Source of the DNA: Streptococcus sp. sy004
Lineage (GTDB): Bacteria > Bacillota > Bacilli > Lactobacillales > Streptococcaceae
Direction of reading: 5' to 3'
DNA length: 64,000 bases
Assembly: GCF_007859205.1 (NCBI RefSeq)
Contig: NZ_VOHP01000003.1
Span: forward strand, 62,001 to 126,000
This document shows positions 26,331 through 35,498 of the stretch, in pieces. A program made the translations under genes and the position numbers. The notes beneath the pieces were generated by a model. It did not search any database. It worked only from the letters and a program-made list of their open reading frames with translations, and was not told the DNA's origin. Within the stretch, counting starts at the first letter, position 1. Every line of letters begins with the position of its first letter.

Positions 26331-27023
26331 TTATAATTTATCAGTATCTGGAACAACACCTAATAACGTCATTCCTAAAACTTCGTCAATATCTTCTGGA
26401 CGTTTTACACGATCATCTAAAATTTCCAACAATAGAAGCCCTGCGATAGCAATAACTCCTCCAATTAAAGCACCTAGAATAAGATTTCGCTTAATTTTAG
26501 GAGAGGACGGCTCATCATTTGGTTTAGCTACTTCAAGCGTGGTAACATCCTCCACTCGAGTAACATCTTTTATCTTCTCAGCAGCAACCTCACGAATTGA
26601 GTTTGCTAATTTACTTGCTTCTTGAGGATCTTTATCCTCTACTGAAATAGAGATCACACGCGTATCTGTTGGTATTGACACAGATAGTTTTTTAGATAAT
26701 TCAGAAAATTCCAAATCTAAGCTGTTTTCTTGAATCACTGCTGACAAAACATCATTTGAGGTTATGATTTCTTTATAGTCATTAACAAGATAGTCACCAG
26801 CTTGCAAATCTTGAGTGGTAATATTATTAGTATTAGAGCTTTGATTGACCACATAAATACGTGTAGTTGAGGTGTATTCTGGAGTAATCAGAAAAAGACT
26901 AATCAACAATCCTAATGTTGCACCAATAACTGCAATTAAAGTAATTAAAAACTTATTGCCCCACAATTTTTTCAATAAATAAAAAATATCAATTTCTAAA
27001 TGCTTAGAGCTTTGTGTATCCAT
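26331..27023 (-). CDS. cpsC: Capsule chain-length regulator CpsC (Wzz domain)
   Basis: A 230-residue membrane protein with helices at about 24-44 and 180-200 flanking an extracellular Wzz domain ([30 protein letters not shown]), the proline-containing [16 protein letters not shown] at the second helix and a short cytoplasmic tail that activates CpsD. Length and order (A-B-C-D) are typical of streptococci. Confidence 0.95.
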   Translation of the reverse strand: MDTQSSKHLEIDIFYLLKKLWGNKFLITLIAVIGATLGLLISLFLITPEYTSTTRIYVVNQSSNTNNITTQDLQAGDYLVNDYKEIITSNDVLSAVIQENSLDLEFSELSKKLSVSIPTDTRVISISVEDKDPQEASKLANSIREVAAEKIKDVTRVEDVTTLEVAKPNDEPSSPKIKRNLILGALIGGVIAIAGLLLLEILDDRVKRPEDIDEVLGMTLLGVVPDTDKL

Positions 27024-27031
27024 TTTTTCTC

Positions 27032-27763
27032 CTATATAAACTCATTTTCTAATAATGTTTGTTGGTTATTTTCGAATAAATCTTTGGCACGCTTTGAGCC
27101 AAAATCTTTAGCAATTATCTCTCTAGCCTGTTTCATGTAGGGCTTACGCTCAGCTAGATTATGCATGTCACTGGCAATGCAATGAACTAAATTTGCTTCT
27201 AAAAAGAATCTTGCTCGTTTTTTGAACAACTTGGCTTTATCGCCAAATAGCTTTGGTTTCAAGACATGGCTTGAGTTGACCTGTGTATAGCAGCCCATGT
27301 TAATCAACTCTTTGACACGTTTTTTGTCAAATTCTAGGGCATTATAACGTTCGATATGGGCAATAATCGGTGTAATCCCTAAGAGCAAAATTTTTGTAAC
27401 TGCCTTATGGATTTCTTTCCAAGGGGTTGCCATACTAAATTCGATCAAGACAAAACGTGTGCCTGCCATAGTGGGAATGGTCTGGTTCTCTAATCCTTTT
27501 TGGACATCCCCAGAGTAGTATAGCTCACCACCATATAGCAGGGTTAAATCAGGCAAGCGTTCTGACATTTCAGCTTGTAATTGTTGGAAGTTAGCCAAAA
27601 TTTTATCTTCTGGCGTTTCAAACATACCCTTACGACGATGAGATGTTGCCACAATCGTTCGAACACCTTGCTGGTAACTTTCTGTAACCAAGGCAATGCT
27701 TTCTTCCAATGTTTTTGGGCCATCATCAACATCAAAAATAATATGAGAATGAATATCAATCAT
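27032..27763 (-). CDS. cpsB: Tyrosine-protein phosphatase CpsB (PHP family)
   Basis: Manganese-dependent phosphatase that dephosphorylates CpsD. The 243-residue product has the PHP metal motifs MIDIHSHIIFDVDDGPKT (residues 1-18), TSHRRKGMF (about 40), GGELYYSGD, IAHIERYNALE and ASDMHNLAERKPYM. It starts directly after cpsA. Confidence 0.95.
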   Translation of the reverse strand: MIDIHSHIIFDVDDGPKTLEESIALVTESYQQGVRTIVATSHRRKGMFETPEDKILANFQQLQAEMSERLPDLTLLYGGELYYSGDVQKGLENQTIPTMAGTRFVLIEFSMATPWKEIHKAVTKILLLGITPIIAHIERYNALEFDKKRVKELINMGCYTQVNSSHVLKPKLFGDKAKLFKKRARFFLEANLVHCIASDMHNLAERKPYMKQAREIIAKDFGSKRAKDLFENNQQTLLENEFI

Positions 27764-29221
27764 TTAGCGACCTTCCATAACATCTGTAATTGCTTGCTTA
27801 ACAGTAGCCAGACTATTCTCGTCAATCGACATCATATATAAGCTAGCATTTGGCATAGCATATGATGGCAGTTGACCTGTTGAACCTGTTCCTGTTAAAG
27901 CTTGTGAGATAACTTCGTAGTTTGCTCCTGACTCTAGTTGGCCGTTAGCAAGTGTCATCATTGTTGACAAAGGCATATCAGTCTGAATCGAACCACTCAA
28001 GCCATTAATAATGGCAGAGAAGTTTGAAATAGAATTGATAGATGCTAACTTGCCGATGACTGCAGCAATAACTTTTTCTTGGTTCTTACCACGGTCGTTA
28101 TCACCATTAGCCAATGAATAACGCTCTCTGACAAATGCCAAGGCTTGCTCAGAGTTTAGGGTCACATTTCCCACTGGGAAAGTATATTTGCTATTTGTCC
28201 AACTGGTAAATTCTTGGTCGTTATAAACTTCAATACCACCAACCTGATCAATCAAGGTCAAGAAGGACGTAAAGTTGATTCTTGCATAATAATCCAAATT
28301 AATCCCATACAGATTCTCCAGTGTCTTCATGGACGCTTCAACCCCGTATAGCCCCGCGTGAGTCAATTTATCATATTGATTATTTCCACCGTCAGGGATT
28401 TGCACATAAGAATCACGAGGGGTCGTTGTCAACAAAACTTTCTTGGTCTTTTGATTGACCGTCATGATGATATTGACATCTGAACGTGAAACCGATGAAA
28501 TCGGACCATAAGTGTCAATACCACTGATATAGACATTAAAGACATCTGCATCGGTAATTTCTTTGGTTTGAGCAGCAGTTGTGACTTCTTTTTTAATATT
28601 GTAAGTGTAAATTGTTTTGAGTTTACTATCGTAATCTGCTTCTAGTAGGCTTGCATAGGCACTATTTAGAACCATTGCTTGACTTGAACCAGCCAACAAG
28701 TTATCATAAGCAACCGAGTAAGACTCGACATCTTGTACTTGCAAGGTGTGATTTTTTTCTGCTTGTACCTGATTGATGACCTTTTCAATGTTTGTTCTAT
28801 CACGACCTAATGGAGCTTGGACATCTGCCACCTGAGAGATATCTGAAATATTACTATCTTTTGGAACAACCACGCTCATTTCAACTTCTGAAAACGAGGC
28901 TGTTTCATTAAGTTTTCCTGTAACATCAATAGCCGACTTGAAAAAGAATAGCGTGACGACACCAAGGAAGGTAGATACAGATAGTAAAATAGCAGTTAGG
29001 CGTGGTGCTTTTCTTAATAATACAAATAGTAAGCTAACAATAAAAATAAGGGCTAAGGCACCTGTATAAATGTTATTAACTTGACTAAAATTCAAAAATT
29101 GATATGAATACATGGTAAAAACCACAAGGACTGAAACAAGGGTATATAATAGCAACAAGGCTAAATTAACAACACCTAAACTTGTTTGCTTTTTGCGGTT
29201 CTTTCGACTTCTTTTTGCCAT
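27764..29221 (-). CDS. cpsA: LytR-CpsA-Psr protein CpsA
   Basis: Attaches capsule or other glycopolymers to peptidoglycan. The 485-residue product has a basic N-terminus, three membrane helices (about 17-40, 50-70, 76-95), a DNA_PPF-like accessory domain (about 100-215) and the LCP domain (about 230-400) with SRSDVNIIMTVN, TTPRDSYVQIPDGG, KLTHAGLYGVEASMKTLE and FVRERYSLANGDNDRGKNQ holding the conserved Asp/Arg residues. It is the first capsule gene with a consensus-like promoter facing away from cpsY. Confidence 0.95.
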   Translation of the reverse strand: MAKRSRKNRKKQTSLGVVNLALLLLYTLVSVLVVFTMYSYQFLNFSQVNNIYTGALALIFIVSLLFVLLRKAPRLTAILLSVSTFLGVVTLFFFKSAIDVTGKLNETASFSEVEMSVVVPKDSNISDISQVADVQAPLGRDRTNIEKVINQVQAEKNHTLQVQDVESYSVAYDNLLAGSSQAMVLNSAYASLLEADYDSKLKTIYTYNIKKEVTTAAQTKEITDADVFNVYISGIDTYGPISSVSRSDVNIIMTVNQKTKKVLLTTTPRDSYVQIPDGGNNQYDKLTHAGLYGVEASMKTLENLYGINLDYYARINFTSFLTLIDQVGGIEVYNDQEFTSWTNSKYTFPVGNVTLNSEQALAFVRERYSLANGDNDRGKNQEKVIAAVIGKLASINSISNFSAIINGLSGSIQTDMPLSTMMTLANGQLESGANYEVISQALTGTGSTGQLPSYAMPNASLYMMSIDENSLATVKQAITDVMEGR

Positions 29222-29261
29222 AGCATTCCTTTGCCTTAATTATTTCTTAAATTATCACTTC

Positions 29262-29290
29262 ATTTTATCACAGAATATATTTTTTTTCAA
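29262..29290 (-). promoter_or_regulatory. Capsule operon promoter (cpsA)
   Basis: TTGAAA (29285-29290) and TAAAAT (29262-29267) lie 17 bases apart on the minus strand, with TG one base before the -10. The leader to the cpsA ATG is about 35 bases. The promoter overlaps the divergent cpsY promoter region, where CpsY could act. Confidence 0.7.
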
Positions 29291-29311
29291 TTTTTATCTG
29301 CTATTTTGTGC

Positions 29312-29320
29312 TAAAATAGG
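29312..29320 (+). promoter_or_regulatory. cpsY promoter (extended -10)
   Basis: Plus strand TGCTAAAATAGG carries a TG-n-TAAAAT extended -10 immediately before the cpsY ATG at 29324, giving a very short leader with no obvious ribosome site; the transcript may be nearly leaderless. Confidence 0.5.
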
Positions 29321-29323
29321 ACT

Positions 29324-30232
29324 ATGCGTATCCAACAACTTCATTATATTATCAAAATTGTTGAAACCGGCAGTATCAATGAAGCTGCCAAGCAGCTCTT
29401 TATTACCCAGCCCAGTCTTTCTCATGCCGTTCGTGAACTCGAACAAGAAATGGGGATTGAGATTTTTATTCGCCATTCAAAAGGGATTACCCTAACCAGA
29501 GATGGCGTTGAATTTCTGTCCTATGCTAGACAGGTCGTTGAGCAGACATCTCTTTTGGAAGAACGTTATAAAAATCAAACGCCCAATCGTGAACTGTTTA
29601 GCGTTTCTTCTCAGCACTACTCCTTTGTAGTCAATGCCTTTGTGGCTTTGTTAAAAGGAATCGACATGAGCCAATACGAACTGTTTTTGCGTGAAACACG
29701 GACTTGGGAAATTATTGATGACGTGAAAAATTTTCGCTCAGAAATCGGTGTACTCTTTCTTAACAACTATAACCGTGATGTGCTAACTAAGATGTTTGAA
29801 GACAATCAACTGACCTATGCTAGTCTTTTCAAAGCCCATCCCCATATCTTTGTCAGCAAGGACAACCCTTTATCACAACGTGAGCGAGTCAGCCTTGATG
29901 AACTAGCTGACTTTCCCTACCTAAGTTATGATCAGGGCTTTCACAATTCCTTTTATTTTTCAGAGGAAATTCTCTCTCAAATGTCACATAAAAAGTCCAT
30001 CGTGGTCAGTGACCGTGCCACTCTCTTTAATCTCATGGTCGGTCTAAAGGGCTATACCTTGGCGACGGGTATCATCAATAGCCAACTTAATGACCATAAC
30101 ATCGCATCCATCCCCTTAGATATTGACGACGAAATCGAAATCGTTTACCTGAAACATCAAAAGGCCAATCTTTCGAAAATGGGCGAAAAATTCCTAACCT
30201 ATCTGATGAAAGAAGTCCCCAAAGAACAATAA
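29324..30232 (+). CDS. cpsY: LysR family regulator CpsY
   Basis: A 302-residue LysR-type regulator. The HTH is at residues 1-62 (MRIQQLHYIIKIVETGSINEAAKQL; TQPSLSHAVRELEQEMG) and a substrate-binding domain follows (about 90-290). Its divergent position to cpsA is the conserved streptococcal CpsY arrangement; homologues (CpsY/MtaR) have been tied to methionine uptake and wall changes as well as capsule. No recognisable ribosome site precedes the ATG. A strong terminator follows. Confidence 0.92.
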   Translation: MRIQQLHYIIKIVETGSINEAAKQLFITQPSLSHAVRELEQEMGIEIFIRHSKGITLTRDGVEFLSYARQVVEQTSLLEERYKNQTPNRELFSVSSQHYSFVVNAFVALLKGIDMSQYELFLRETRTWEIIDDVKNFRSEIGVLFLNNYNRDVLTKMFEDNQLTYASLFKAHPHIFVSKDNPLSQRERVSLDELADFPYLSYDQGFHNSFYFSEEILSQMSHKKSIVVSDRATLFNLMVGLKGYTLATGIINSQLNDHNIASIPLDIDDEIEIVYLKHQKANLSKMGEKFLTYLMKEVPKEQ

Positions 30233-30238
30233 ACAAAG

Positions 30239-30275
30239 AAGAACCAGCAGACTCGAGTTACTGCTGGTTCTTTTT
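30239..30275 (+). terminator. Terminator between cpsY and rpmH
   Basis: AAGAACCAGCAG (30239-30250) and CTGCTGGTTCTT (30261-30272) form a 12-base stem with a T run. It lies between convergent cpsY and rpmH and may serve both. Confidence 0.9.
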
Positions 30276-30278
30276 ATC

Positions 30279-30413
30279 TTATGCAGATAATACTTTACGT
30301 CCTTTACGACGACGGCTTGCTAGTACGCGACGACCGTTTTTAGTTGACATGCGGTGACGGAAACCGTGTTTACGTTGACGACGAATTTTACTTGGTTGAT
30401 AAGTACGTTTCAC
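30279..30413 (-). CDS. rpmH: 50S ribosomal protein L34 (GTG start)
   Basis: A 44-residue Arg/Lys-rich product, [18 protein letters not shown] at the N-terminus and [11 protein letters not shown] at the end, the invariant L34. The start is GTG at 30413, fixed by AGGAGG eight bases upstream and by the family N-terminus. It has its own promoter inside the end of the DUF3021 gene and a leader of about 65 bases. Confidence 0.97.
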
Positions 30414-30487
30414 GATAGGAACCTCCTCATAGATTTTCGTATTAGTTTAGCCGGCTATTTTTGATCAGATACTAAACATACTCTATC

Positions 30488-30516
30488 ATTCTATATTAGA
30501 TAACCTTACTTGTCAA
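30488..30516 (-). promoter_or_regulatory. rpmH promoter
   Basis: TTGACA (30511-30516) and TAGAAT (30488-30493) are 17 bases apart on the minus strand. The -35 lies in the last codons of the DUF3021 gene. Confidence 0.65.
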
Positions 30517-30892
30517 GGTTTTTCTTCAAATGCTGGTTAATCTTTTTTGAAACAACTAGATTGTAAATAAACAAAACCAACCATACAATGCCATAAATCA
30601 TCACAAAACCAGGCACAAAAGATAAGATTTCTGTCATATCTAACCATTGATTTGACAAAAGCATCCCCGCAACAAGCAGGAACATACTACAAAAATGCAA
30701 GAATAAGCGATTGACAAAGTTAATATTCTTCAAATCGAAAATCAAGGCTGCCACTCCCATCAAGCCACTAAAGCCTAACACGCTAAGCACTTGATAAACT
30801 GTCGGCACAAAGCCAATGGTAACAACTTGCCATAAAAAGACGGTTGCTCCAATTCCTACTCCAATGATAAATGATTTTAATAATGTTTTCAT
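30506..30892 (-). CDS. DUF3021 membrane protein
   Basis: A 128-residue protein with four membrane helices (about 6-25, 35-50, 62-80, 92-112) and a basic tail. DUF3021 proteins are encoded after LytTR regulators, as here (four-base overlap). In such pairs, for example the HdrRM/BrsRM systems of S. mutans, the membrane protein restrains its regulator; that role here is inferred from layout only. Confidence 0.8.
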   Translation of the reverse strand: MKTLLKSFIIGVGIGATVFLWQVVTIGFVPTVYQVLSVLGFSGLMGVAALIFDLKNINFVNRLFLHFCSMFLLVAGMLLSNQWLDMTEILSFVPGFVMIYGIVWLVLFIYNLVVSKKINQHLKKNLDK

Positions 30893-31338
30893 ATCCCTAA
30901 AATCCTTTCTAAATCTTTTACATAACGGCGACTAACGCTAGTTTTCAAACCACCCGTCAAATGGGCTAACAGATTACCTGAAAAACTCGCCTCTAAACTT
31001 TTGAGATGATTGATATTGATAATGGTCTGACGAGAAACTTGTACAAAATCTGTCGTAGGTAGTTTTTCCTTGAAGCGGTACAACCGTTCTCGAAAAACCA
31101 AGGTTTGATGCTCAGTTTTGATAAGCAAATCATCGCCAGATACTTCAACCAAAACTACATCAGCTACTGCAAGCATGACTATCCTATCGGCTGTTTTTAT
31201 GGGAATCATCGTGGCTGTTCCATGACTAAAATCATCCAGATAAGAAACCAAGGCAGCGACTTCTTGATCGTAGGCTTGCTTACTAATCGTGACACTTAAT
31301 TCATTTTGTGTGACGTCTTCCTTAAACTGCCATTTCAT
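30889..31338 (-). CDS. LytTR family DNA-binding regulator
   Basis: A 149-residue protein with no receiver domain. Residues about 50-148 form the LytTR domain (RIVMLAVADVVLVEVSGDDLLIKT; FVQVSRQTIININHLKSLEASFSGNLLAHL; VSRRYVKDLERILG). The ATG at 31338 has AAAGGAG six bases upstream; a further ATG six codons earlier has no such site. It overlaps the DUF3021 gene, forming a two-gene LytTR regulatory system. A direct repeat upstream may be its own binding site. Confidence 0.87.
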   Translation of the reverse strand: MKWQFKEDVTQNELSVTISKQAYDQEVAALVSYLDDFSHGTATMIPIKTADRIVMLAVADVVLVEVSGDDLLIKTEHQTLVFRERLYRFKEKLPTTDFVQVSRQTIININHLKSLEASFSGNLLAHLTGGLKTSVSRRYVKDLERILGI

Positions 31339-31367
31339 GGTGTTCTCCTTTCTCATTTCTTGTCTTT

Positions 31368-31436
31368 ATCATAGCAAATAAAAGACACCTTGTGGGTAAA
31401 CTTGGGCTAAGTGGCTAATATTAAATCGTCAACGGT
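31368..31436 (-). promoter_or_regulatory. LytTR gene promoter with candidate LytTR direct repeat
   Basis: Minus strand: an extended -10 TGCTATGAT (31368-31376). Further upstream ACCGTTGAC (31428-31436) and GCCACTTAG (31407-31415) are nine-base units separated by exactly 12 bases. The first fits the LytTR motif (ACCGTTNAG, recalled) at seven of eight fixed positions, the second at five. Autoregulation is inferred. Confidence 0.45.
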
Positions 31437-31451
31437 CAAATTGTGCAGATA

Positions 31452-31476
31452 AAAAGAGAGGGAGCTCCTCTCTTTT
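31452..31476 (-). terminator. Terminator after jag
   Basis: AAAAGAGAGG and CCTCTCTTTT form a perfect ten-base stem, one base after the jag stop. Confidence 0.85.
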
Positions 31477-31477
31477 C

Positions 31478-32464
31478 CTAGTTAATTGGGGTTACAACCA
31501 CATAACGATTCGGATCGCTACCTTCTGAGTAGCTGGTTACTCCTTCTTGTTTGGAAATGGTCTTATGAACCACCTTACGCTCTTGATTGCTCATCGGATC
31601 CATCGTATAGGCCTCACCTGACTCTAAGACACGATTTGCAATCTTCTGAGTAAAATCAACCAAGGTTTCCATGCGATGCTCGACATAATCATGCACATTG
31701 ATTGATACCACAAATTGACGGTCATAGCGGTCATGTAAAAAGTTTTGAGCCAGTAATTGTAGGGACTTCAAAACCTTACCATGATAACCAATCACACGAC
31801 CAGCTTCTGAGGTATCAATCTGCAATTTGATACGTCGCCCTTGATGACTAACTGCAATGTCAGCCTCGACATCCATTTCATCAACAATTGTTTGCACATA
31901 ATTGACAACTTGCTCTATCGCTTGATTTAATTGCTCATTAGTCGATTCAGTTAACTCTACCGCGTCTTTTTGAGGATCGTGAACTTCGACCACTGATTCT
32001 GTTACTTCTGTGACGCCTACTTGTTCACTATCTTCATGAATAACTTGCTCATCGGTTATTTCTGATTCTACCAATTGCTTGTCTTGTTCAAAATCTAAAC
32101 CCAAAGTTTCCTTCAAAAGAGCCTTTGAGAAAATCTTAGATTCCGACAAATCCTCTATTGGAGCTGACTCTACCGGCAATTCGCCACGTTCTTCCAAACG
32201 TTTGATAATGCTGGTTACTTTGCGAAGCTCTCTTGTATCACCAAACGTTTGGGAAAGGTCACGTTCTTGATTTTTTGACACATTGGCAGACTGACTTGGA
32301 CTAATGGACTCTATTTCCACCTGAGCAGGTTTTTTACCAAAACCCAAGAACCCCTTTTTTTCTCGAGAAACCACTTGAATACGAGCCTTCAGACGTGACA
32401 AGTTTAATTCTTTCAAGCCCTTTTCAATTGCTTCTTCAACAGTTTTTCCTGTGAATAAAACCAT
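31478..32464 (-). CDS. jag: RNA-binding protein Jag (KhpB)
   Basis: A 328-residue cytoplasmic protein. The N-terminal Jag domain is at residues 1-52 (VLFTGKTVEEAIEKGLKELN; KKGFLGFGKKPAQVEI), followed by a long acidic linker (about 60-180), then KH (DISxxGRRIKLQIDTSEAGRVIGYHGK region, about 195-260) and R3H domains (about 270-325). KhpB binds RNA and influences cell elongation and division in streptococci. The start is ATG at 32464 with AAGGAG upstream; codons before it overlap yidC. It follows rnpA and yidC as usual. Confidence 0.93.
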   Translation of the reverse strand: MVLFTGKTVEEAIEKGLKELNLSRLKARIQVVSREKKGFLGFGKKPAQVEIESISPSQSANVSKNQERDLSQTFGDTRELRKVTSIIKRLEERGELPVESAPIEDLSESKIFSKALLKETLGLDFEQDKQLVESEITDEQVIHEDSEQVGVTEVTESVVEVHDPQKDAVELTESTNEQLNQAIEQVVNYVQTIVDEMDVEADIAVSHQGRRIKLQIDTSEAGRVIGYHGKVLKSLQLLAQNFLHDRYDRQFVVSINVHDYVEHRMETLVDFTQKIANRVLESGEAYTMDPMSNQERKVVHKTISKQEGVTSYSEGSDPNRYVVVTPIN

Positions 32465-32474
32465 ACTTGTCTCC

Positions 32475-33290
32475 TTATTTTTTACGCTTTTGTGCTTTCT
32501 TTTGTGCACGGCGAATTTTGGACGCTTTTTCTTTTTCTTCTTGGGCCAAACGTTCACGCTCAGCAATCACCTTGAAAGGATTGTTCAAGAGTAAAATTTG
32601 GAAAACTTGATAGGCATTTGACACCACCCAGTACAAGACAACTCCACTTGCCAAGCTAAAACTAATCAATAGAATCATGATTGGCATCATGTAAGTCATT
32701 GCTGTCATGACACCGTTCTTTTCTACTGCAGCCTTACTCATCAGCCAAGACGATAAAAAAGTAAAGATGGCTGCTAGAGCAGGTAGGATAAAATAGGGAT
32801 CTGGTTGGGCAATCTCTGCCCAGAAAAATGTTCCTGATTTGAGAAAATCCACACGAGTCAGCGCTTGATAAAGGGCCAACAACACTGGCATCTGAACCAG
32901 TAGTGGTAATAGACTAGCGTACGGATTGACGCCGTACTCCTTATATAGAGCTTGACTGGCTTCTGCCAAATGTAGACGACTGTCTGTGTCACGACCAGAA
33001 TATTTTACCTGTAACGCACGCAGTTGCGGTTGAAGTTCTTGCATTTTCTGACTCGAACGCATCTGCATATTGAACAAGGGCAGAAGAAGCGTTCTAATCA
33101 GCAAGGTAAATAGCACAATCCCCAACCAAACTTGGCCCCCAAAACCCAGTCCTTTGATGGCTTGGGCAAAGAGATAAACCAAACTATCCCACAAGCCCTT
33201 TGACTGACTGGTTACAGGTTCTTGACCACATGCTGATAGGAATAAAAGTGCTCCTAAAATCCATATGCTAAACATTAGTTTTTTCTTCAT
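32475..33290 (-). CDS. yidC: Membrane protein insertase YidC (lipoprotein form)
   Basis: A 271-residue insertase with a lipoprotein signal (LFLSACGQ, Cys at about 21), five membrane helices and a conserved core: [48 protein letters not shown], and [17 protein letters not shown]. The C-terminus is strongly basic ([12 protein letters not shown]), as in YidC2 forms that bind ribosomes. It overlaps rnpA by 23 bases. Confidence 0.95.
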   Translation of the reverse strand: MKKKLMFSIWILGALLFLSACGQEPVTSQSKGLWDSLVYLFAQAIKGLGFGGQVWLGIVLFTLLIRTLLLPLFNMQMRSSQKMQELQPQLRALQVKYSGRDTDSRLHLAEASQALYKEYGVNPYASLLPLLVQMPVLLALYQALTRVDFLKSGTFFWAEIAQPDPYFILPALAAIFTFLSSWLMSKAAVEKNGVMTAMTYMMPIMILLISFSLASGVVLYWVVSNAYQVFQILLLNNPFKVIAERERLAQEEKEKASKIRRAQKKAQKRKK

Positions 33291-33633
33291 GATTATTCCC
33301 TTCCTGGTAAAGTCCTGCTAATTTTAACACATGACGCAGGTTTTGTTTGAAGTCTTGATGATTAAGTTCCTCCGCTCCTTTTCGAGCAATGACGACAAAA
33401 TCATAGGCTAACAGATGAGGAGAAAACTCTTGTAATAAGTGGCGAAATTGTCGTTTAATGCCATTACGAACAACAGCATTACCTAGCTTCTTGCTAACTG
33501 ATAAACCAACTCGAAAATGAGCTTGATCTTTGACCAAAAAATAGACAACAAACTTACGATTGGCCACACTTTTTCCCTGATCAAAAATCAAACTAAAGTC
33601 TTTTTCTGTTTTTACCCGATAACTTTTTCTCAA
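33268..33633 (-). CDS. rnpA: Ribonuclease P protein component (TTG start)
   Basis: A protein of about 121 residues that assists RNase P RNA in removing tRNA 5' leaders. It has the N-terminal [21 protein letters not shown] and the RNR signature region [17 protein letters not shown] (about residues 52-68). The family N-terminus points to TTG at 33633, behind AGGTGG nine bases upstream; an ATG at 33693 would add 20 unrelated residues. It has a strong promoter just upstream. Confidence 0.92.
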   Translation of the reverse strand: MRKSYRVKTEKDFSLIFDQGKSVANRKFVVYFLVKDQAHFRVGLSVSKKLGNAVVRNGIKRQFRHLLQEFSPHLLAYDFVVIARKGAEELNHQDFKQNLRHVLKLAGLYQEGNNHEEKTNV

Positions 33634-33664
33634 AACGCTATTCCACCTATCTAACTTACCTTTT

Positions 33665-33693
33665 ATTATACCATAAGTGATTAAAATTCCCAA
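33665..33693 (-). promoter_or_regulatory. rnpA-yidC-jag promoter
   Basis: TTGGGA (33688-33693) and TATAAT (33665-33670) lie 17 bases apart on the minus strand; TGG precedes TATAAT, giving an extended -10. Confidence 0.7.
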
Positions 33694-33786
33694 AACCTTA
33701 TCAAATCAAGCCACTAAAACCACTCATGGTAAAGCTGCATTTTTCATCATATCTGTTAGAAAAGGCATGTTATTTTCTACTGCCTG

Positions 33787-34533
33787 TTAAGTGTTTAGCT
33801 CTAAGGCATAGCTAAGGGCACTAAGGGCATATAGGGGAGCTGTTTCTGCACGCATAATTCTAGGACCAAAGCCCACTACTTGAGCGCCAGAATCTGTAAG
33901 TAGCTCAACCTCTGCTGGCGATATGCCCCCTTCTGGCCCAAAAATAAAGAGCAATTTCTGGCCAGATGCGACTTGTTCTAGCCCCTTGACCAAATTCGAT
34001 TTTTCACCCGCCTTGGCACTCTCTTCATAAGCCAAGAAAATTTGATCAAACTGGGATAATTGAGCTAAAAATTCCTGCTTGTCTGCAAAAAGTTCAACAT
34101 GAGGTATGCGATTTCGCTTGCTTTGCTGGGCTGCTCCTTGAGCAATCTTAGTTAATTTCTCAACTTTTTTGTTTAATTTTTTCTTGTCCCAACGCACAAC
34201 CGACCAGTCTGCCGGAAAGGCCCAAATCTGACTAGCCCCTAATTCTGTCGCCTTTTGCGTGATAAAGTCTAACTTATCTCCCTTGGGAAATCCTACGGCA
34301 ATCGTGACCTCAACTGGTAGCTCAACATGATCAGACAATTCTTCTACAATCAAAAAAGTCTGACTAGCTGGATCCACTACCTTTGCCAAGCGTTTGATCC
34401 CATCTTCAAATACCAAAATGACTTGATCATCCGTTTGCAAACGCATGACCGTGAACATGTGTTTGATGGTATCCTTATCTGTTATTATCACGTTTTTCCC
34501 AGTCGGTACTCCCTTTACAAAATATTCTTGCAT
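33787..34533 (-). CDS. rsmE: 16S rRNA (uracil-N3) methyltransferase RsmE
   Basis: Methylates a uracil (U1498 in E. coli numbering) of 16S rRNA. The product of about 248 residues has a PUA-like N-terminus (MQEYFVKG) and a SPOUT knot with FPKGDKLDFITQKATELG, SKRNRIPHV, and LFIFGPEGGISPAEVELL near the C-terminus. The start ATG (34533) overlaps the prmA stop in TAATG, so the two are translationally coupled; a longer reading into prmA is not needed. Confidence 0.94.
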   Translation of the reverse strand: MQEYFVKGVPTGKNVIITDKDTIKHMFTVMRLQTDDQVILVFEDGIKRLAKVVDPASQTFLIVEELSDHVELPVEVTIAVGFPKGDKLDFITQKATELGASQIWAFPADWSVVRWDKKKLNKKVEKLTKIAQGAAQQSKRNRIPHVELFADKQEFLAQLSQFDQIFLAYEESAKAGEKSNLVKGLEQVASGQKLLFIFGPEGGISPAEVELLTDSGAQVVGFGPRIMRAETAPLYALSALSYALELNT

Positions 34534-35471
34534 TAGCCACCAATCACTCCTGAAACGTTCTCTGTTTTTTTGAAAATGCAGGCATTCCACTCACCCTGAA
34601 TCATATGGGTTTCTAAGAAGAAACCCGCTTCTTCAGCCTTGGTCTTAACCAAGTCCCACTTGTCTGAAATAATCCCTGACATAATCAAGTAACCTTCTGG
34701 CTTGAGCAAGCGATAAGCGTCGTCTGTCAAATTTACCAAAATATCGGCTAGGATATTGGCAACAATGACATCAGCTTCTTGCTCCACACCACGCAACAAA
34801 TCGCCTGTTGCCACCTTGATATTAGCCACGGTCTGATTAAGGGCAATGTTTTCTTGTGCCACGCGCACGGCCACATCGTCCAAATCATAGGCATATATCT
34901 CCTTAGCACCCAGTAAAGAACTGGCAATAGACAAAACACCGCTTCCTGTCCCAACATCAAGCACGGTTTCACCACCACGCAAAACCTGCGACAAAGCATA
35001 TAAACTCATCTTAGTGGTCGGGTGTGTTCCCGTCCCAAATGCCATGCCTGGATCTAGGCGGATAACTTTTTCATTAGCACTTACCTGATACTCTGTCCAA
35101 GACGGCACAATGGTCAAATCATGGGTAATCCGAGCCGGTTCATAGTACTTCTTCCAATTATCAGCCCAATCTTCCTCAGCCAAATCTTGCACACGAATGT
35201 TCACATCATTCATCTGTAAGATGGCCAAGCCCTGCTCGATTTGCTGACGCACTTGTATCAACTCCATCGTATCTGGATAGTATCCCGTCACCTTAATCAT
35301 ATCTGACTGCTCTACATCAGGATAAAGCTCACCAAAACGATCTTCCTGTCCAAGATAATCAGCCGAATCACTAATGGCAACCCCCTGACTACCTGTTTCA
35401 ATTAAGAGATTACTAACCAATTCTTCCTGCTCACGCTTCACCGTGAGTTCAATTTCCTGCCATTTGTCCAT
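34533..35471 (-). CDS. prmA: Ribosomal protein L11 methyltransferase
   Basis: Trimethylates ribosomal protein L11. The 312-residue product has an N-terminal substrate-recruiting domain (1-90), [14 protein letters not shown] (about 142-155), the SAM site [19 protein letters not shown] (about 174-190) and [10 protein letters not shown] (about 240). It precedes rsmE with a one-base overlap. Confidence 0.95.
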   Translation of the reverse strand: MDKWQEIELTVKREQEELVSNLLIETGSQGVAISDSADYLGQEDRFGELYPDVEQSDMIKVTGYYPDTMELIQVRQQIEQGLAILQMNDVNIRVQDLAEEDWADNWKKYYEPARITHDLTIVPSWTEYQVSANEKVIRLDPGMAFGTGTHPTTKMSLYALSQVLRGGETVLDVGTGSGVLSIASSLLGAKEIYAYDLDDVAVRVAQENIALNQTVANIKVATGDLLRGVEQEADVIVANILADILVNLTDDAYRLLKPEGYLIMSGIISDKWDLVKTKAEEAGFFLETHMIQGEWNACIFKKTENVSGVIGG

Positions 35472-35498
35472 ATCGTTGCTCCATTTCTTCTAGTTTTC

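Noticed and set aside
34748-34999. Cys/Leu-rich ORF inside prmA
   Set aside because: A shadow frame of the methyltransferase gene with no independent signals.
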